Source: Clostridium vitabionis (GTDB lineage: Bacteria > Bacillota > Clostridia > Lachnospirales > Lachnospiraceae). From it: 64,000 bases of DNA. The notes below the pieces were generated by a model. That model had not been told where the DNA came from. It worked only from the letters and a program-made list of their open reading frames with translations, and searched no databases. Position 1 is the stretch's first letter. Every line of letters begins with the position of its first letter. Below are positions 44,399-52,712 of this stretch, in pieces. The translations under genes were made by a program, and so were the position numbers. The stretch lies in contig NZ_JADKQA010000003.1 of the NCBI RefSeq assembly GCF_015351765.1, forward strand, positions 225,203 to 289,202. The letters run 5' to 3'.

Positions 44399-44792
44399 CA
44401 CGAGCCTCCTTCAGGATCACCCGGAGAAGTGCCGGAGAAATCGTGTTGGAGATCTCCACCGTGTTTCCTCCGATGTGAATGACAGCGTCAGCGTGAAACG
44501 AAGACTCTTTAGGCTCCGGCTCTGTAGACTGGATCTGTTCCTGCGGCAGCTCCGCAAATGTCACCGGAAGAGAAGCTGCGTCAGAAGGAGCAGCGATCAT
44601 GGAGGAAGCGCCTGTTTTCTGTTCCAGATAAGCCGCCTGCCGCACCTTACGCTGCCAATAGTAATACTGATCACGAGTAATGCCGTTTTCTTCCAGCCAC
44701 TCCTTCTGAGTCACACCAGATGGTCTGGCACTGCAGGAGCGGACGATCTTGGCCCAGCTCTCCAGCCGGACTTCTTGAGTAATCTGATCCAA
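44388..44792 (-). CDS. tnpA: IS66 accessory protein TnpA (second IS66)
   Basis: About 134 residues. The helix-turn-helix region (ESWAKIVRSCSARPSGVTQKEWLEENGITRDQYYYWQRKVRQ) is the IS66 Orf1 hallmark, and the C-terminus ends with GGNTVEISNTISPALL, a strand typical of the family. The likely start is TTG at 44792 (then DQITQEVRLE) after GAGGTG. A longer start at 44825 is possible. Confidence 0.85.
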   Translation of the reverse strand: MDQITQEVRLESWAKIVRSCSARPSGVTQKEWLEENGITRDQYYYWQRKVRQAAYLEQKTGASSMIAAPSDAASLPVTFAELPQEQIQSTEPEPKESSFHADAVIHIGGNTVEISNTISPALLRVILKEARDAR

Positions 44793-44874
44793 TTTTTTAC
44801 ACCTCACTTGAAAAAGCTTGCCCACGAAATGAGTTTTTTGAGTTTTTTCAAGTATGGCAGAAATCGGGTCACAC

Positions 44875-45117
44875 TAACAGGCGCAGGATTTGACGCTTAC
44901 GTATTATTACTGGCTCCGTCTGATCCACTTTAAAGCATATGAAGAGATGAAAGACCGATCCCTTCCTGCGGCGCAGAATGAATCTCCGGTAACTTTTGCC
45001 GAGGTTCCAGTCCAGCAGAAGTCAGCTGTACAGCCTTCACTCCCCGGCTTTCAGCCGGATGCGGTTCTCTGTGCCAGAGGACTATTTGACGTTTACCAGT
45101 GGACTGACTGCGATTGA
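44875..45117 (+). pseudogene. Fragment of a third IS66 TnpA on the opposite strand
   Basis: Reads YYYWLRLIHFKAYEEMKDRS, then SPVTFAEVPVQQKSAVQPS and PGFQPDAVL before losing the expected end. This is the C-terminal half of an IS66 Orf1 with no helix-turn-helix start. It lies head-on to the second IS66 and is not followed by a tnpB. It is evidence of repeated IS66 insertion and decay at this spot. Confidence 0.7.
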
Positions 45118-45165
45118 GCAATGGCGATGTTTTGACGTTTATTTTATTAACGAGGGGTGGAACAT

Positions 45166-45372
45166 ATGAAATACGGAATGAGAAAACCAAGCTTAAAGAA
45201 ATCTCTCAGCGCCAGAACGAAGGGCAGAGCAACCCGCGCCGTGAAAAAAGCACTGATTCCCGGTTATGGCAAGAAGGGAATGGGAATTCTTCATCCGAAG
45301 AGGGCACTCTATAACAAGGTCCATCGGAAGACTACCTTTGGTTTAGGAGATCTGTTCAAGCTTTTTAAATGA
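45166..45372 (+). CDS. Small basic conserved protein, 68 residues
   Basis: Strongly basic small protein (RKPSLKKSLSARTKGRATRAVKKALIPGYGKKGMG, then RALYNKVHRKTTFGLGDLFKLF). I recognise this as a recurring uncharacterised small protein of Firmicutes genomes and mobile DNA, but no function is known to me. The ATG at 45166 is preceded by GAGGGGTGG. The upstream methionines lie in a less likely longer frame. It is followed by the split DUF434 gene. Confidence 0.75.
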   Translation: MKYGMRKPSLKKSLSARTKGRATRAVKKALIPGYGKKGMGILHPKRALYNKVHRKTTFGLGDLFKLFK

Positions 45373-45378
45373 CGTGAA

Positions 45379-45605
45379 ATGCCGGAGATGAAATCGAGCA
45401 ACGAAGTGAAAAAGAATGTCCGGCGCGGCTTTGCGCCAGAAGATGAGAGGCAGTTTTCTGCAGAGTCTGTGCTACTCCTCAGAACAGCAGGCACAGAAGT
45501 AAGATATCTTCTTAACCACGGATATCATTTGAAACCGGTCACACAATTTGTGGGGGATCATTATCTGTTTTCAGAGCGGCAGCGTTTGGCGCTTGCAAGA
45601 TCAAT
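45379..45605 (+). pseudogene. DUF434/DUF5616 protein, 5' part (split by IS)
   Basis: First 76 codons of a DUF434 protein: RRGFAPEDERQF, then LLLRTAGTEVRYLLNHGY and FVGDHYLFSERQRLALARS. At codon 76 the frame meets an insertion sequence, and the remaining coding sequence resumes at 47784. Joining base 45605 to base 47784 gives ...LALARS-IASDDKVTARKSRQID in one frame. Start is at 45379 or 45388. The family's function is unknown; intact members are about 230 residues. Confidence 0.85.
45600..45605 (+). repeat. Target-site duplication, left copy (ATCAAT)
   Basis: ATCAAT here and at 47778-47783 flanks the insertion sequence. Removing one copy with the element restores the DUF434 reading frame exactly. 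Confidence 0.88.
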
Positions 45606-45680
45606 GTGAACTTCCAGAGATTTTACAACTAAAGCACCAGATAACGAGCTTCTTTGCAGTCTCTGGAAGTTTTTCCCGTT

Positions 45681-45914
45681 TCAGTCTTCCTCTTCTGGCA
45701 AGCTGCCCTTGATGTAACGGAGGATATCCTCATAGCTTCGGGAGCTTTCAGCGATTGCCTTCATCAGTTCCTCGCTCTGCAGTGCTTTCTTCTTGTCCAG
45801 CAGCTCTTTCAGTTCCTGCGTCAATTGATCATACTGTTGCCTGTTCTTACTGATTGCCGTTTCAAGCTTACTGATCTTTTGCTCCAGTGCATCTCTGCTA
45901 ATTGTTCTTGCCAT
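45681..45914 (-). CDS. Small coiled-coil accessory protein of the IS
   Basis: 77 residues, largely one coiled coil (ALEQKISKLETAISKNRQQYDQLTQELKELLDKK) with an acidic tail. Its start overlaps the transposase stop by one base, so it is translated from the same mRNA. It resembles DUF4315-like small proteins. A role as a transposition accessory factor is inferred from the operon only. Most IS1634 members lack such a second gene. Confidence 0.7.
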   Translation of the reverse strand: MARTISRDALEQKISKLETAISKNRQQYDQLTQELKELLDKKKALQSEELMKAIAESSRSYEDILRYIKGSLPEEED

Positions 45915-47623
45915 TACTTTGTTCCCTCCTTTAGCGCACTATTGATGCAGGCAGCCTTATATTTCACATAAGATGCATCAATTCCAAAGGCGCTCAGGAT
46001 TTCTTTCTGTGTCTTGGTCACCGCATGATCCATCCTGTACACGTTATCCAACTGCCTGCACATCTCGATTTTTTCCAGCTCCCGGATAGCTGCAGGCACC
46101 GTGAAATAATTTGGCTTTTTTAGCATAGTGCCTGCCTTGTCTTTTAACGCGGTATAAATTCTGCAGCGAATGATTAGCGCAATAAATCCGATAAAGATCT
46201 TGTTATTTGCCGCTTCTTCCGAGGCAACCCGGAGCGCCCCATTGCCAAGGTAGGACTTATCTGCGCGGAACAGTTTTTCTGACGCATCACGGTTTTTATA
46301 CAGGCTGATTGCCTGCTTTGCATTCATCTTTTCCGATGTGATGATGGCAAAATAACCGCACAATTCCAGCTCGTCCCGGATCACCTGAAGCTTCGGCTCT
46401 GCGTAAACAAACATGCCGCTTTCCTTATCCCTGTGCAGGAAGAAGTATTTTTCAAATGTCGGGCCAAACTCCCGGTCTTCATCGCGGTGTGCATCCAGGA
46501 AGCTCTGCATCTGCTGGATCTTCTCTTCAAATCTGGCGCGTTCACCGGCCGCTTTCGCCGCGCTATAATACATATGTACATACCGCTTCCTGGTATCTGA
46601 TGCATACACAAAAGTGTGAACCGTCTTCCCGTACACGCCGAATTCCGCGATCTGATTACCCCAGTCGTTCTCAAAGGAGCCTTTCTGCTGACGGATCTGA
46701 TCATGAATAAAGTCCTTGATGCCTTTCACCATAATAATAAATGCAAATCCGTTTTCATCCATAAACTTCAGATTTTCTTTGCTGAAATAGCCCCGATCCA
46801 AAATAAAACCAATGTTGTTGTACCCGTACCCTTTTGCCTTCGCGATCATGTACTGCAGCTGCGAAACGTCATTGATGCTTCCCGGATACTTCTCATACAT
46901 CAGTGGCTCACGGTTGTTCACATCGTAACCAATGGCATAATTAAAGATCGGCAGGCCGGCATCGACCTTCGCTGCGCCATACTCAATCATGCTGATGTCA
47001 CCGGCTTCACAATTCTTGTTTGTAGAATCGTAGGAGATATAGACCCGTTCACGCTTATTCCGTTCCTCATTCCAAAGATTCAGAAAGTTCTGCCGCTGGT
47101 CTTCACTGAGATCCCGCAGGAAATCAGAAATCGTTGAATCACTGTAGATCCTCATATTTGGTGTGAAGAGTGGATGGTTATACGCATAATCCGGATAGTA
47201 CTGTGCCGCATTATTTTCTGTAATGACGGAGTAGGCAGCCAGGTCAAGAATCATCCCGCTGTTTCTGACGCCAAAAGCAGCCTCCAGTTTCTCGCCCAGC
47301 CCGAGATCCTTCACCACCTGATTGATCACCATATATGTGCCGGCTTTCAGTGCGCTGCTCCGGCCGGCATCACCACGTTCCCCGGCTGCTTCCACCTCCG
47401 GAAAGAACTTTCGAAAGTTCTCATTCGGGCACATCTTATCCGGATCTTCATCCGACAGTTTTCCGATCGTCGATCTTTTCACGATCGTATACTTGCGTTT
47501 TGGATCATAGGCGCGATCGTATTCATAGTACACGTACTTCGCATTTCCCTTCTGTCGGAAAGTGATTTTTCCCTTTTCATCCGGCACATCAACAAGGTAA
47601 CCAAGATACATAGCTTTCTCCAA
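45914..47623 (-). CDS. IS1634-like (IS4 superfamily) transposase
   Basis: 569 residues. DDE landmarks: VYISYDSTNKN with the first aspartate, NIGFILDRGYFS with the second, and the YREK-like YKNRDASEKLFRADKSYLG containing the catalytic glutamate. Between the second aspartate and the glutamate lies the long beta-strand insertion typical of IS4-type enzymes. The N-terminus has a SLTR-like domain (YYEYDRAYDPKRKYTIVKRSTIGKL). Unlike the 34885 copy it has no AT-hook tail. Appears intact. Confidence 0.9.
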   Translation of the reverse strand: MEKAMYLGYLVDVPDEKGKITFRQKGNAKYVYYEYDRAYDPKRKYTIVKRSTIGKLSDEDPDKMCPNENFRKFFPEVEAAGERGDAGRSSALKAGTYMVINQVVKDLGLGEKLEAAFGVRNSGMILDLAAYSVITENNAAQYYPDYAYNHPLFTPNMRIYSDSTISDFLRDLSEDQRQNFLNLWNEERNKRERVYISYDSTNKNCEAGDISMIEYGAAKVDAGLPIFNYAIGYDVNNREPLMYEKYPGSINDVSQLQYMIAKAKGYGYNNIGFILDRGYFSKENLKFMDENGFAFIIMVKGIKDFIHDQIRQQKGSFENDWGNQIAEFGVYGKTVHTFVYASDTRKRYVHMYYSAAKAAGERARFEEKIQQMQSFLDAHRDEDREFGPTFEKYFFLHRDKESGMFVYAEPKLQVIRDELELCGYFAIITSEKMNAKQAISLYKNRDASEKLFRADKSYLGNGALRVASEEAANNKIFIGFIALIIRCRIYTALKDKAGTMLKKPNYFTVPAAIRELEKIEMCRQLDNVYRMDHAVTKTQKEILSAFGIDASYVKYKAACINSALKEGTK

Positions 47624-47777
47624 AATTAAATAGTGGTATTTACGACTAAATATAGTGTATCAAAAAATCCGCACAATTGCAAGCAAAAATGCGGAATTAT
47701 CCAGTGTTTTCAAGGCTTTTGGGGCGTTGTATTGCGCGCAGTTTTTCTCTAGTTGCACGTTTTATTGGAAGTCAACA

Positions 47778-47783
47778 ATCAAT
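47778..47783 (+). repeat. Target-site duplication, right copy (ATCAAT)
   Basis: Right copy of the 6-bp duplication that begins at 45600; the element between is 2172 bp. Confidence 0.88.
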
Positions 47784-48348
47784 CGCTTCGGATGATAAAG
47801 TCACAGCGAGAAAAAGTAGGCAAATCGATTTCGTAGGCATTGAGAAAAATGGAGACAGGCCTGCGCTGCCTGAGATCAACATAGATGGGTTCAACACGGT
47901 CATTACGCTGGAGACGGCACTGTCGGGCTCACCTGTTTTCAAAGGAATGGATGGCTGCATCAGGGATCTTGCCGGCCTGCGCGGAACATATCGGATTATT
48001 GATGTGACAAAGAAGGCAATTGATCTGCTCCTTCTTGCGGTGGACAACCTGCATGTGGGCCGGGTGAATGTTTTCCTGGATGCTCCGGTCTCCAATTCCG
48101 GCAGGCTGAAGACGCTTTTCTATGAGCGGAGAGAGAAGCTTGGATGCGGCTTTTCTCTGGAGATTTCCGTCATTAACGATGTGGATGCGGTGTTGAAGCA
48201 GTCCGGATATGTGGTGAGTTCGGATTCGGTCATTCTGGATTACTGCAGGAGCTGGATTAATCTCGTGCCGGAATTACTGAAGAAATGCGGCGGGGTGTGG
48301 CTGATCGATCTGGATTTAACAGGGGTAGATGAAAGGCAGTTGATATGA
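47784..48348 (+). pseudogene. DUF434/DUF5616 protein, 3' part (split by IS)
   Basis: Continuation of the gene begun at 45379: IASDDKVTARKSRQIDF, then LPEINIDGFNTVITLETALSG, FKGMDGCIRDLAGLRGTYRI and the C-terminal DUF5616 region (VNVFLDAPVSNSGRLK, DSVILDYCRSW). The Asp-rich strands suggest a PIN/RNase-like fold often noted for DUF5616, but this is recollection. The stop TGA overlaps the ATG of the ArsC-like gene (48345), so they formed an operon before the insertion. Confidence 0.85.
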
Positions 48349-48684
48349 ACATACAGATTTTCGGCACGAAAAAGAGCGCGGACACAAGAAAAGCAGAGCG
48401 CTATTTCAAGGAGCGGGGGATTAAGTTTCAGGCGATTGACCTTGCACAGAAGGGCTTCAGTAAAGGAGAACTGACCTCGATCCTGCAGGCAGTAGGCGGG
48501 ATGGACGAACTCTTGGACGAGAAGACGAAGGACCAGGAGGCATATCTCCTGATTAAGTACCTTGCAGACGAGGATAAGTTCGATAAGGTTATTGAGCACC
48601 CCGCTTGTAGTAAAACAGCCGGTGGTTCGGAACGGCCGGCAGGCTACGATTGGATACCAGCCGGATGTATGGAAGAATTGGTAG
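48345..48684 (+). pseudogene. ArsC/Spx-family thioredoxin-like protein, frameshifted near the C-terminus
   Basis: Thioredoxin-fold protein of the ArsC/Spx family (IQIFGTKKSADTRKAERYFKERGIKFQAIDL). The usual catalytic Cys before the first helix is absent (KKSADT). At a CCCC tract (48599-48602) one extra base shifts the frame: removing it restores PLVVKQPVVRNGRQATIGYQPDVW and a stop at 48682-48684, the normal family ending. The shifted frame instead runs to 48689. This is either a real inactivation or a sequencing error in a short C run. Confidence 0.8.
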
Positions 48685-48737
48685 TTTAGAGAGAGTTTTA
48701 TGCATTCCTAACATCGTGATTAATTTGAGGATATAAA

Positions 48738-50423
48738 ATGAAAATCCTTTCTCTTGAAATAAGGAATTTTAGAGGAATAAGAGAAGCGACGATTTCTTAT
48801 CCGGCAAAATCAAAAATTGGGATAATGATTGGCGCAGGTGATTCAACGAAAACGACAATCATCAATGCAATTCAATGGAATCTTTGGCCAACATGGAATT
48901 TGCAGGTTATAGACACGGATTTCTATAACAGGAATATCGATGAAAAAATTATTATTACAGGAACATACTGTGACCTGCCAAAGGAACTTCTTTCTGAAGA
49001 AAAATTTGGTCTCTATTTGAGAAATCCAGATATTCCATATGATGGTATAAGCGATGATGAACCTAAGGACGGGCAGCGACCATGTGTTTCCGTACAGTTA
49101 TCTATTGACAAAACATTAGAACCCAAATGGGAAATTGTTTGCAATCGCAAAGATCCATTGACTTTGAATACAGCAGACAGGAAAAAATTCCCATTCAACG
49201 TTGTTGGAGATGATGCGAAAACAGATCTTCAATGGGGAAAGTATTCTGTTTTGCAGAAATATGCTGATTCTCGTGGCGTCCTACATGACGCTTACATTAA
49301 TGCAATGCGAGAGGTCGCTAATCATGCTGATTTGACAGCATTAGACACGGTTGTTGATATCGTAAAAAATACTGGGAAGGAATATGGAGTCGGCTTTAAT
49401 AGCGAGATCACAAATAAGCTGATTTATCAGAATGGAAGTTTCTCTACTTCGGTTGGGTTGTTTGACGGAAATATTCCGCTTAACATGCGTGGCCTTGGAA
49501 GCAGACGACTTCTTTCGATGGGACTAAATATTAATGCCTCAGAGGGTGATTCATTACTGATGATAGATGAAATAGAAAATGGCTTGGAACCCTATAGAAT
49601 AAAAAGCCTTATAAATGAGTTTAGAACCAAAGGCTCTGAGGCTGGGCAAATCCTTTTTACTACCCACTCATCAACAGCAGTGGCAGAAGCAAAACTAGAT
49701 GAGCTGTTGATCGTAAATTCAAAGGATGGGTTGACGAAAGTTAGCCGATTTCCGGAAGAACGTAATTTACATGATTTTTTACAAAGGCAAGTAAGATCAA
49801 ATGCAGAAGCTATTTTGTCAAAGCGGTTATTGGTATGTGAAGGTAAGACAGAAATAGGGTACATTCGGGCTTTGGATAACTACCTTGATCAAGAATCAAA
49901 TGAACGACTTGCATATTATGGCGTTGGAACATTCCTTGGAGAAGGTGAAAATATCTTTAAATGCGTGGATTTGCTTAAAGAGTTCGGATATGACCTTTGT
50001 GTATTTATGGATTCAGATAAGCTTGATGAAGAGGAGATAAAGAGAAAGTACCGTGCGGAAGGTATAAGAATCATTGACTGGGAACAGCCATATGCAATTG
50101 AAGAGCAACTGTTCATGGAATGTCCTTTACATATAGTACAAACATTTCTGGACATAGCAGTTACAGAGAAGGGAACACAGTCAATTTGTTCTCAGCTGAA
50201 GGATATCGCTTATAAAGTAGAGAATGATCAAATAGTTCTGGAAGAGTTAGATAGGGAACATAGGGCCAAACTGGGGAAAATAGCTAAAAACAAAAACTGG
50301 TTTAAACGAATAGATCTTGGAGAACAGATAGGAGATGTTGTTTTTCAAAGTTTTGATGAGTTTGAAGTGACTAATCGTATCAAAAAAGTATTTGATGAGA
50401 TCATGGATTGGACAAAAAATTGA
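48738..50423 (+). CDS. gajA: GajA-like OLD-family nuclease (Gabija defence)
   Basis: 561 residues. An ABC-type ATPase N-terminus (LSLEIRNFRGI, the P-loop GAGDSTKTT at about 32-40, and the Walker B block LLMIDEIENGLEP) is followed by a TOPRIM nuclease domain (LLVCEGKTEIGYIRAL near 364 and VFMDSDK near 422). This is the OLD architecture. Paired with the UvrD-like gene that starts at the next base after its stop, it matches the Gabija anti-phage system, in which GajA nicks DNA and is controlled by nucleotide levels. The region is clearly AT-richer than its neighbours, pointing to transfer. Appears intact. Confidence 0.88.
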   Translation: MKILSLEIRNFRGIREATISYPAKSKIGIMIGAGDSTKTTIINAIQWNLWPTWNLQVIDTDFYNRNIDEKIIITGTYCDLPKELLSEEKFGLYLRNPDIPYDGISDDEPKDGQRPCVSVQLSIDKTLEPKWEIVCNRKDPLTLNTADRKKFPFNVVGDDAKTDLQWGKYSVLQKYADSRGVLHDAYINAMREVANHADLTALDTVVDIVKNTGKEYGVGFNSEITNKLIYQNGSFSTSVGLFDGNIPLNMRGLGSRRLLSMGLNINASEGDSLLMIDEIENGLEPYRIKSLINEFRTKGSEAGQILFTTHSSTAVAEAKLDELLIVNSKDGLTKVSRFPEERNLHDFLQRQVRSNAEAILSKRLLVCEGKTEIGYIRALDNYLDQESNERLAYYGVGTFLGEGENIFKCVDLLKEFGYDLCVFMDSDKLDEEEIKRKYRAEGIRIIDWEQPYAIEEQLFMECPLHIVQTFLDIAVTEKGTQSICSQLKDIAYKVENDQIVLEELDREHRAKLGKIAKNKNWFKRIDLGEQIGDVVFQSFDEFEVTNRIKKVFDEIMDWTKN

Positions 50424-51838
50424 ATGGATTTTGAGGAAATACAAAATTTAATTAGTCGCAGCAATGCATATGTGATTGCTCCAGCTGGACATGGAAAAAC
50501 GGAAATGCTTGCTGATATCGTAAGTGCATGTGAGAAAAAAGTGCTTGTGCTAACGCATACGAATGCAGGCGTAGATGCGATCAAGCATAGATTCCGTAAA
50601 AAGGGCATACCACTGAAGAAAGCTAACGTTGGAACTATTGCAGGCTTCTGCCAAAGGTGGTGCTATTCCTATCCCAATACGGCAAATTTTGATGTTTCAT
50701 TATCCAGAATTCGTGAGTCAAAAGAATTCTATAGACAACTATATTCAGGAGCAAAGGCTATTTTTGAAAAAGCATGGGCTGGTAAAGTGATTTCAGAGTC
50801 ATATGCCGCAATAATTGTTGATGAGTATCAAGATTGCATTATTGAACAGCATAGGATATTTCTGACGCTTAATTCGTATTTGCCAGTATGGGTACTTGGC
50901 GATCCGCTGCAGGGCATATTCGATTGGGGAGATAATAATCTTGTCGATTGGGAGAAATTGCCTTGGACGGAAGTGAAAATAAAAACTTATCCATGGAGGT
51001 GGAAAAACACCAATCCAATTCTTGGATCCTATCTTGGAAAAGTAAGAGAAGAGATATTGCCAATATTGAAACATCATGCTGTTACGGTTCGTTTGAAGCC
51101 AAACGATTCGTATCTGAAAATGGTAGATCCTTCTCTTTGTACGAAATCCGAACTGTTAAGAGAATGGTCAAAATATAATTCGGTGCTATATATAGCAGAT
51201 TTTGAAAGATCACAATTAGCATTCTGTCAGCAGATGGGTGGGATATTTCAAGCTGATGAGAAGCAAGACTGTACTGCCTTGTATGATTTTGCTTCTCGGT
51301 TGACAGTAGTAATGGTGCCGAGCTTTTACTTTATGTATTAACTTTTGCGAGCACGTGTGCATCGCATGTATCAACGAAATTAAAGAGTTACGCATCGCAC
51401 TTGCAAAAAGGGAGTAAAGACTTTTCCCGAATAAAAAAGTATACGGAAATAGGGAAAGCGTTATCCTGCCCAGATGATGTCTCATATGATGATCTTCTTC
51501 GTATATTGAAGGTGATATCAGAATGTAAGTCATTCAATTTTTATCGAAAAGAATTATATGAAGAGATGAGACGCAGCATTAAATATGCTCGAGATAGTCA
51601 TATGTCAATACTTGAGGCTGCTAAGCATATCAGATCAGATGCCAGTCTCCAGAAAAGATATACGGGATTTAGGTTTTTGTCCTCAAGGACAGTATTGTCT
51701 AAAGGTTTGGAATATGAATGCGTTGTGATTGATATGCGTGGAAATTTGAAGGCCAAAGATTTTTATGTTGCAATGACGCGAGCTACAAAGATGGTTTATG
51801 TTATCTCATCGAATACGACATTGTATTTTAGGAAGTAA
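50424..51838 (+). pseudogene. gajB: GajB-like UvrD helicase, broken by one frameshift
   Basis: SF1 helicase partner of GajA. The 5' part (50424 to about 51300) has the Walker A APAGHGKTE, TIAGFC, the Walker B VDEYQDC, GDPLQGIFDW and the YPWRWKNT block. Near 51296-51302 one base is missing, and the first frame ends at 51341. The continuing frame (read from about 51303: VDSSNGAELLLYVL, then ASTCASHVSTKLKSY) carries TVLSKGLEYECVVID and the motif VI YVAMTRAT. All helicase motifs are present in two frames, so the damage looks recent. ORF 51401-51838 alone lacks a start context. A functional Gabija needs both proteins. Confidence 0.85.
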
Positions 51839-51850
51839 AGCATTTATGAG

Positions 51851-52204
51851 ATGGTAATTTTCACATTAAAGGAAGGCGAAAGATTACTGATGAACAGAGC
51901 TTCCACGGGCGAAGTCATGAAGCTGATCCATCCCTTTGTCCATACGAAATTTCTGGCTGTGTCCTATGTGAATTTTGAAGATGTGGGGAAGATCAAGGTG
52001 GCCTTATCTCCTTTTGAAAATGTGTCAGTGAAACTGAAGGACAAGCATGACGGCTACGCTTATCTGGTCATCCGGATCAGCCGCACCTTGACCGGAAAAA
52101 AGCTGGAATATGAGCTCAGGGATCATAATCGCCGGAAGAAGATCTATGACGATCTGGGCTGGATCGATGCGATCGAAGGGTATGACGCTCTGTTTCATGA
52201 CTGA
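51851..52204 (+). CDS. Unrecognised protein, 117 residues
   Basis: Starts at ATG 51851, 12 bases after gajB, without a good ribosome site. Sequence is beta-rich and hydrophilic (VHTKFLAVSYVNFEDVGKIKVALSPFENVSVKL, then AYLVIRISRTLTGKKLEYEL) and ends GWIDAIEGYDALFHD. GC content rises back to the chromosomal level here, so it belongs with the following genes rather than with Gabija. It may be the 3' part of a longer, lost gene. No family recognised. Confidence 0.5.
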   Translation: MVIFTLKEGERLLMNRASTGEVMKLIHPFVHTKFLAVSYVNFEDVGKIKVALSPFENVSVKLKDKHDGYAYLVIRISRTLTGKKLEYELRDHNRRKKIYDDLGWIDAIEGYDALFHD

Positions 52205-52212
52205 GGAAAAAT

Positions 52213-52572
52213 ATGAACGTTATTATTGTCGGGCTTGGCGGAGCCCTCGGCGCAATCTGCAGATATCTGATTACTTTGCTACCCATTAATCCGGAAAATG
52301 GATTTCCGATGAAGACCTTCCTGATCAATGTCATCGGATCCTTTGTCATCGGCCTGGTGACCGCTCTTGCAGCAAAGAATGCTTTGAATCCTAGGGCAGT
52401 GCTTTTCTTAAAGGTAGGCATCTGCGGAGGCTTTACAACATTCTCTTCCCTTGCCCTCGAGACGGAAGGACTGCTTGAGAAAGGAAGCACCGGGATTGCT
52501 ATGCTGTACGTCATTCTGAGTCTTGTCTGCGGAGTTCTGGCAGTTTTCGCTGCAGAACGGCTGATTGGGTGA
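52213..52572 (+). CDS. crcB: Fluoride exporter CrcB/Fluc
   Basis: 119-residue, four-helix membrane protein that exports fluoride as a dual-topology dimer. Family motifs: GGALGAICRYLI near the N-terminus, the TFLINVIGSFVIG helix with the conserved Asn, and GICGGFTTFSSLALE, containing the Phe-box and the sodium-site region. It starts 8 bases after the preceding gene. No fluoride riboswitch is visible upstream, because the preceding DNA is coding. Many bacteria carry two adjacent crcB genes; only one is seen here. Confidence 0.95.
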   Translation: MNVIIVGLGGALGAICRYLITLLPINPENGFPMKTFLINVIGSFVIGLVTALAAKNALNPRAVLFLKVGICGGFTTFSSLALETEGLLEKGSTGIAMLYVILSLVCGVLAVFAAERLIG

Positions 52573-52591
52573 AATGGCAAGGTATCAATGA

Positions 52592-52708
52592 ATGTTCGGA
52601 TTGCTGGATATTTATCAGCGGACTTTTAGAGATAAGCAGCCTGTGGTCCGGAATGGCCGGCAGGCTACGGTTGGTTACCAGCAGGATGTTTGGAAGAACT
52701 GGGAGTAA
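52592..52708 (+). pseudogene. Remnant of an ArsC/Spx-family C-terminus
   Basis: Reads RDKQPVVRNGRQATVGYQQDVWKNWE and a stop. This is the same family ending that is reached, after correcting its frameshift, by the gene at 48345 (about four in five bases shared). The N-terminal part is missing. Together the two copies bracket the Gabija-crcB stretch as direct repeats. Confidence 0.75.
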
Positions 52709-52712
52709 GCGT

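Larger units (their letters stand above)
42730..44830 (-). mobile_element. Second IS66 element, truncated
   Basis: tnpA, tnpB and a C-terminally truncated tnpC lie on the - strand in IS66 order. The left part is lost at the junction with the RIT element. The right end is around 44800-44860, where AAAAAACTC-type repeats and a fresh IS66 fragment on the other strand follow. Boundaries are approximate. Confidence 0.65.
45606..47777 (-). mobile_element. IS1634-like insertion sequence, 2172 bp, with 6-bp target duplication
   Basis: Ends are imperfect inverted repeats sharing ACTTCCA and a second block CAACTA-A/G-AG (about 45610-45634 and 47750-47774). It carries a transposase and a small coiled-coil gene on the - strand. 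It is flanked by ATCAAT duplications within a DUF434 gene. Apparently a recent single insertion, because both halves of the target remain readable. Confidence 0.88.

Noticed and set aside
44890-45117. Possible stand-alone 75-residue gene
   Set aside because: Sequence matches the second half of IS66 TnpA and lacks a start context, so it is called a fragment.
52100-52213. Fluoride riboswitch before crcB
   Set aside because: The bases before crcB are coding and lack the conserved fluoride aptamer segments.
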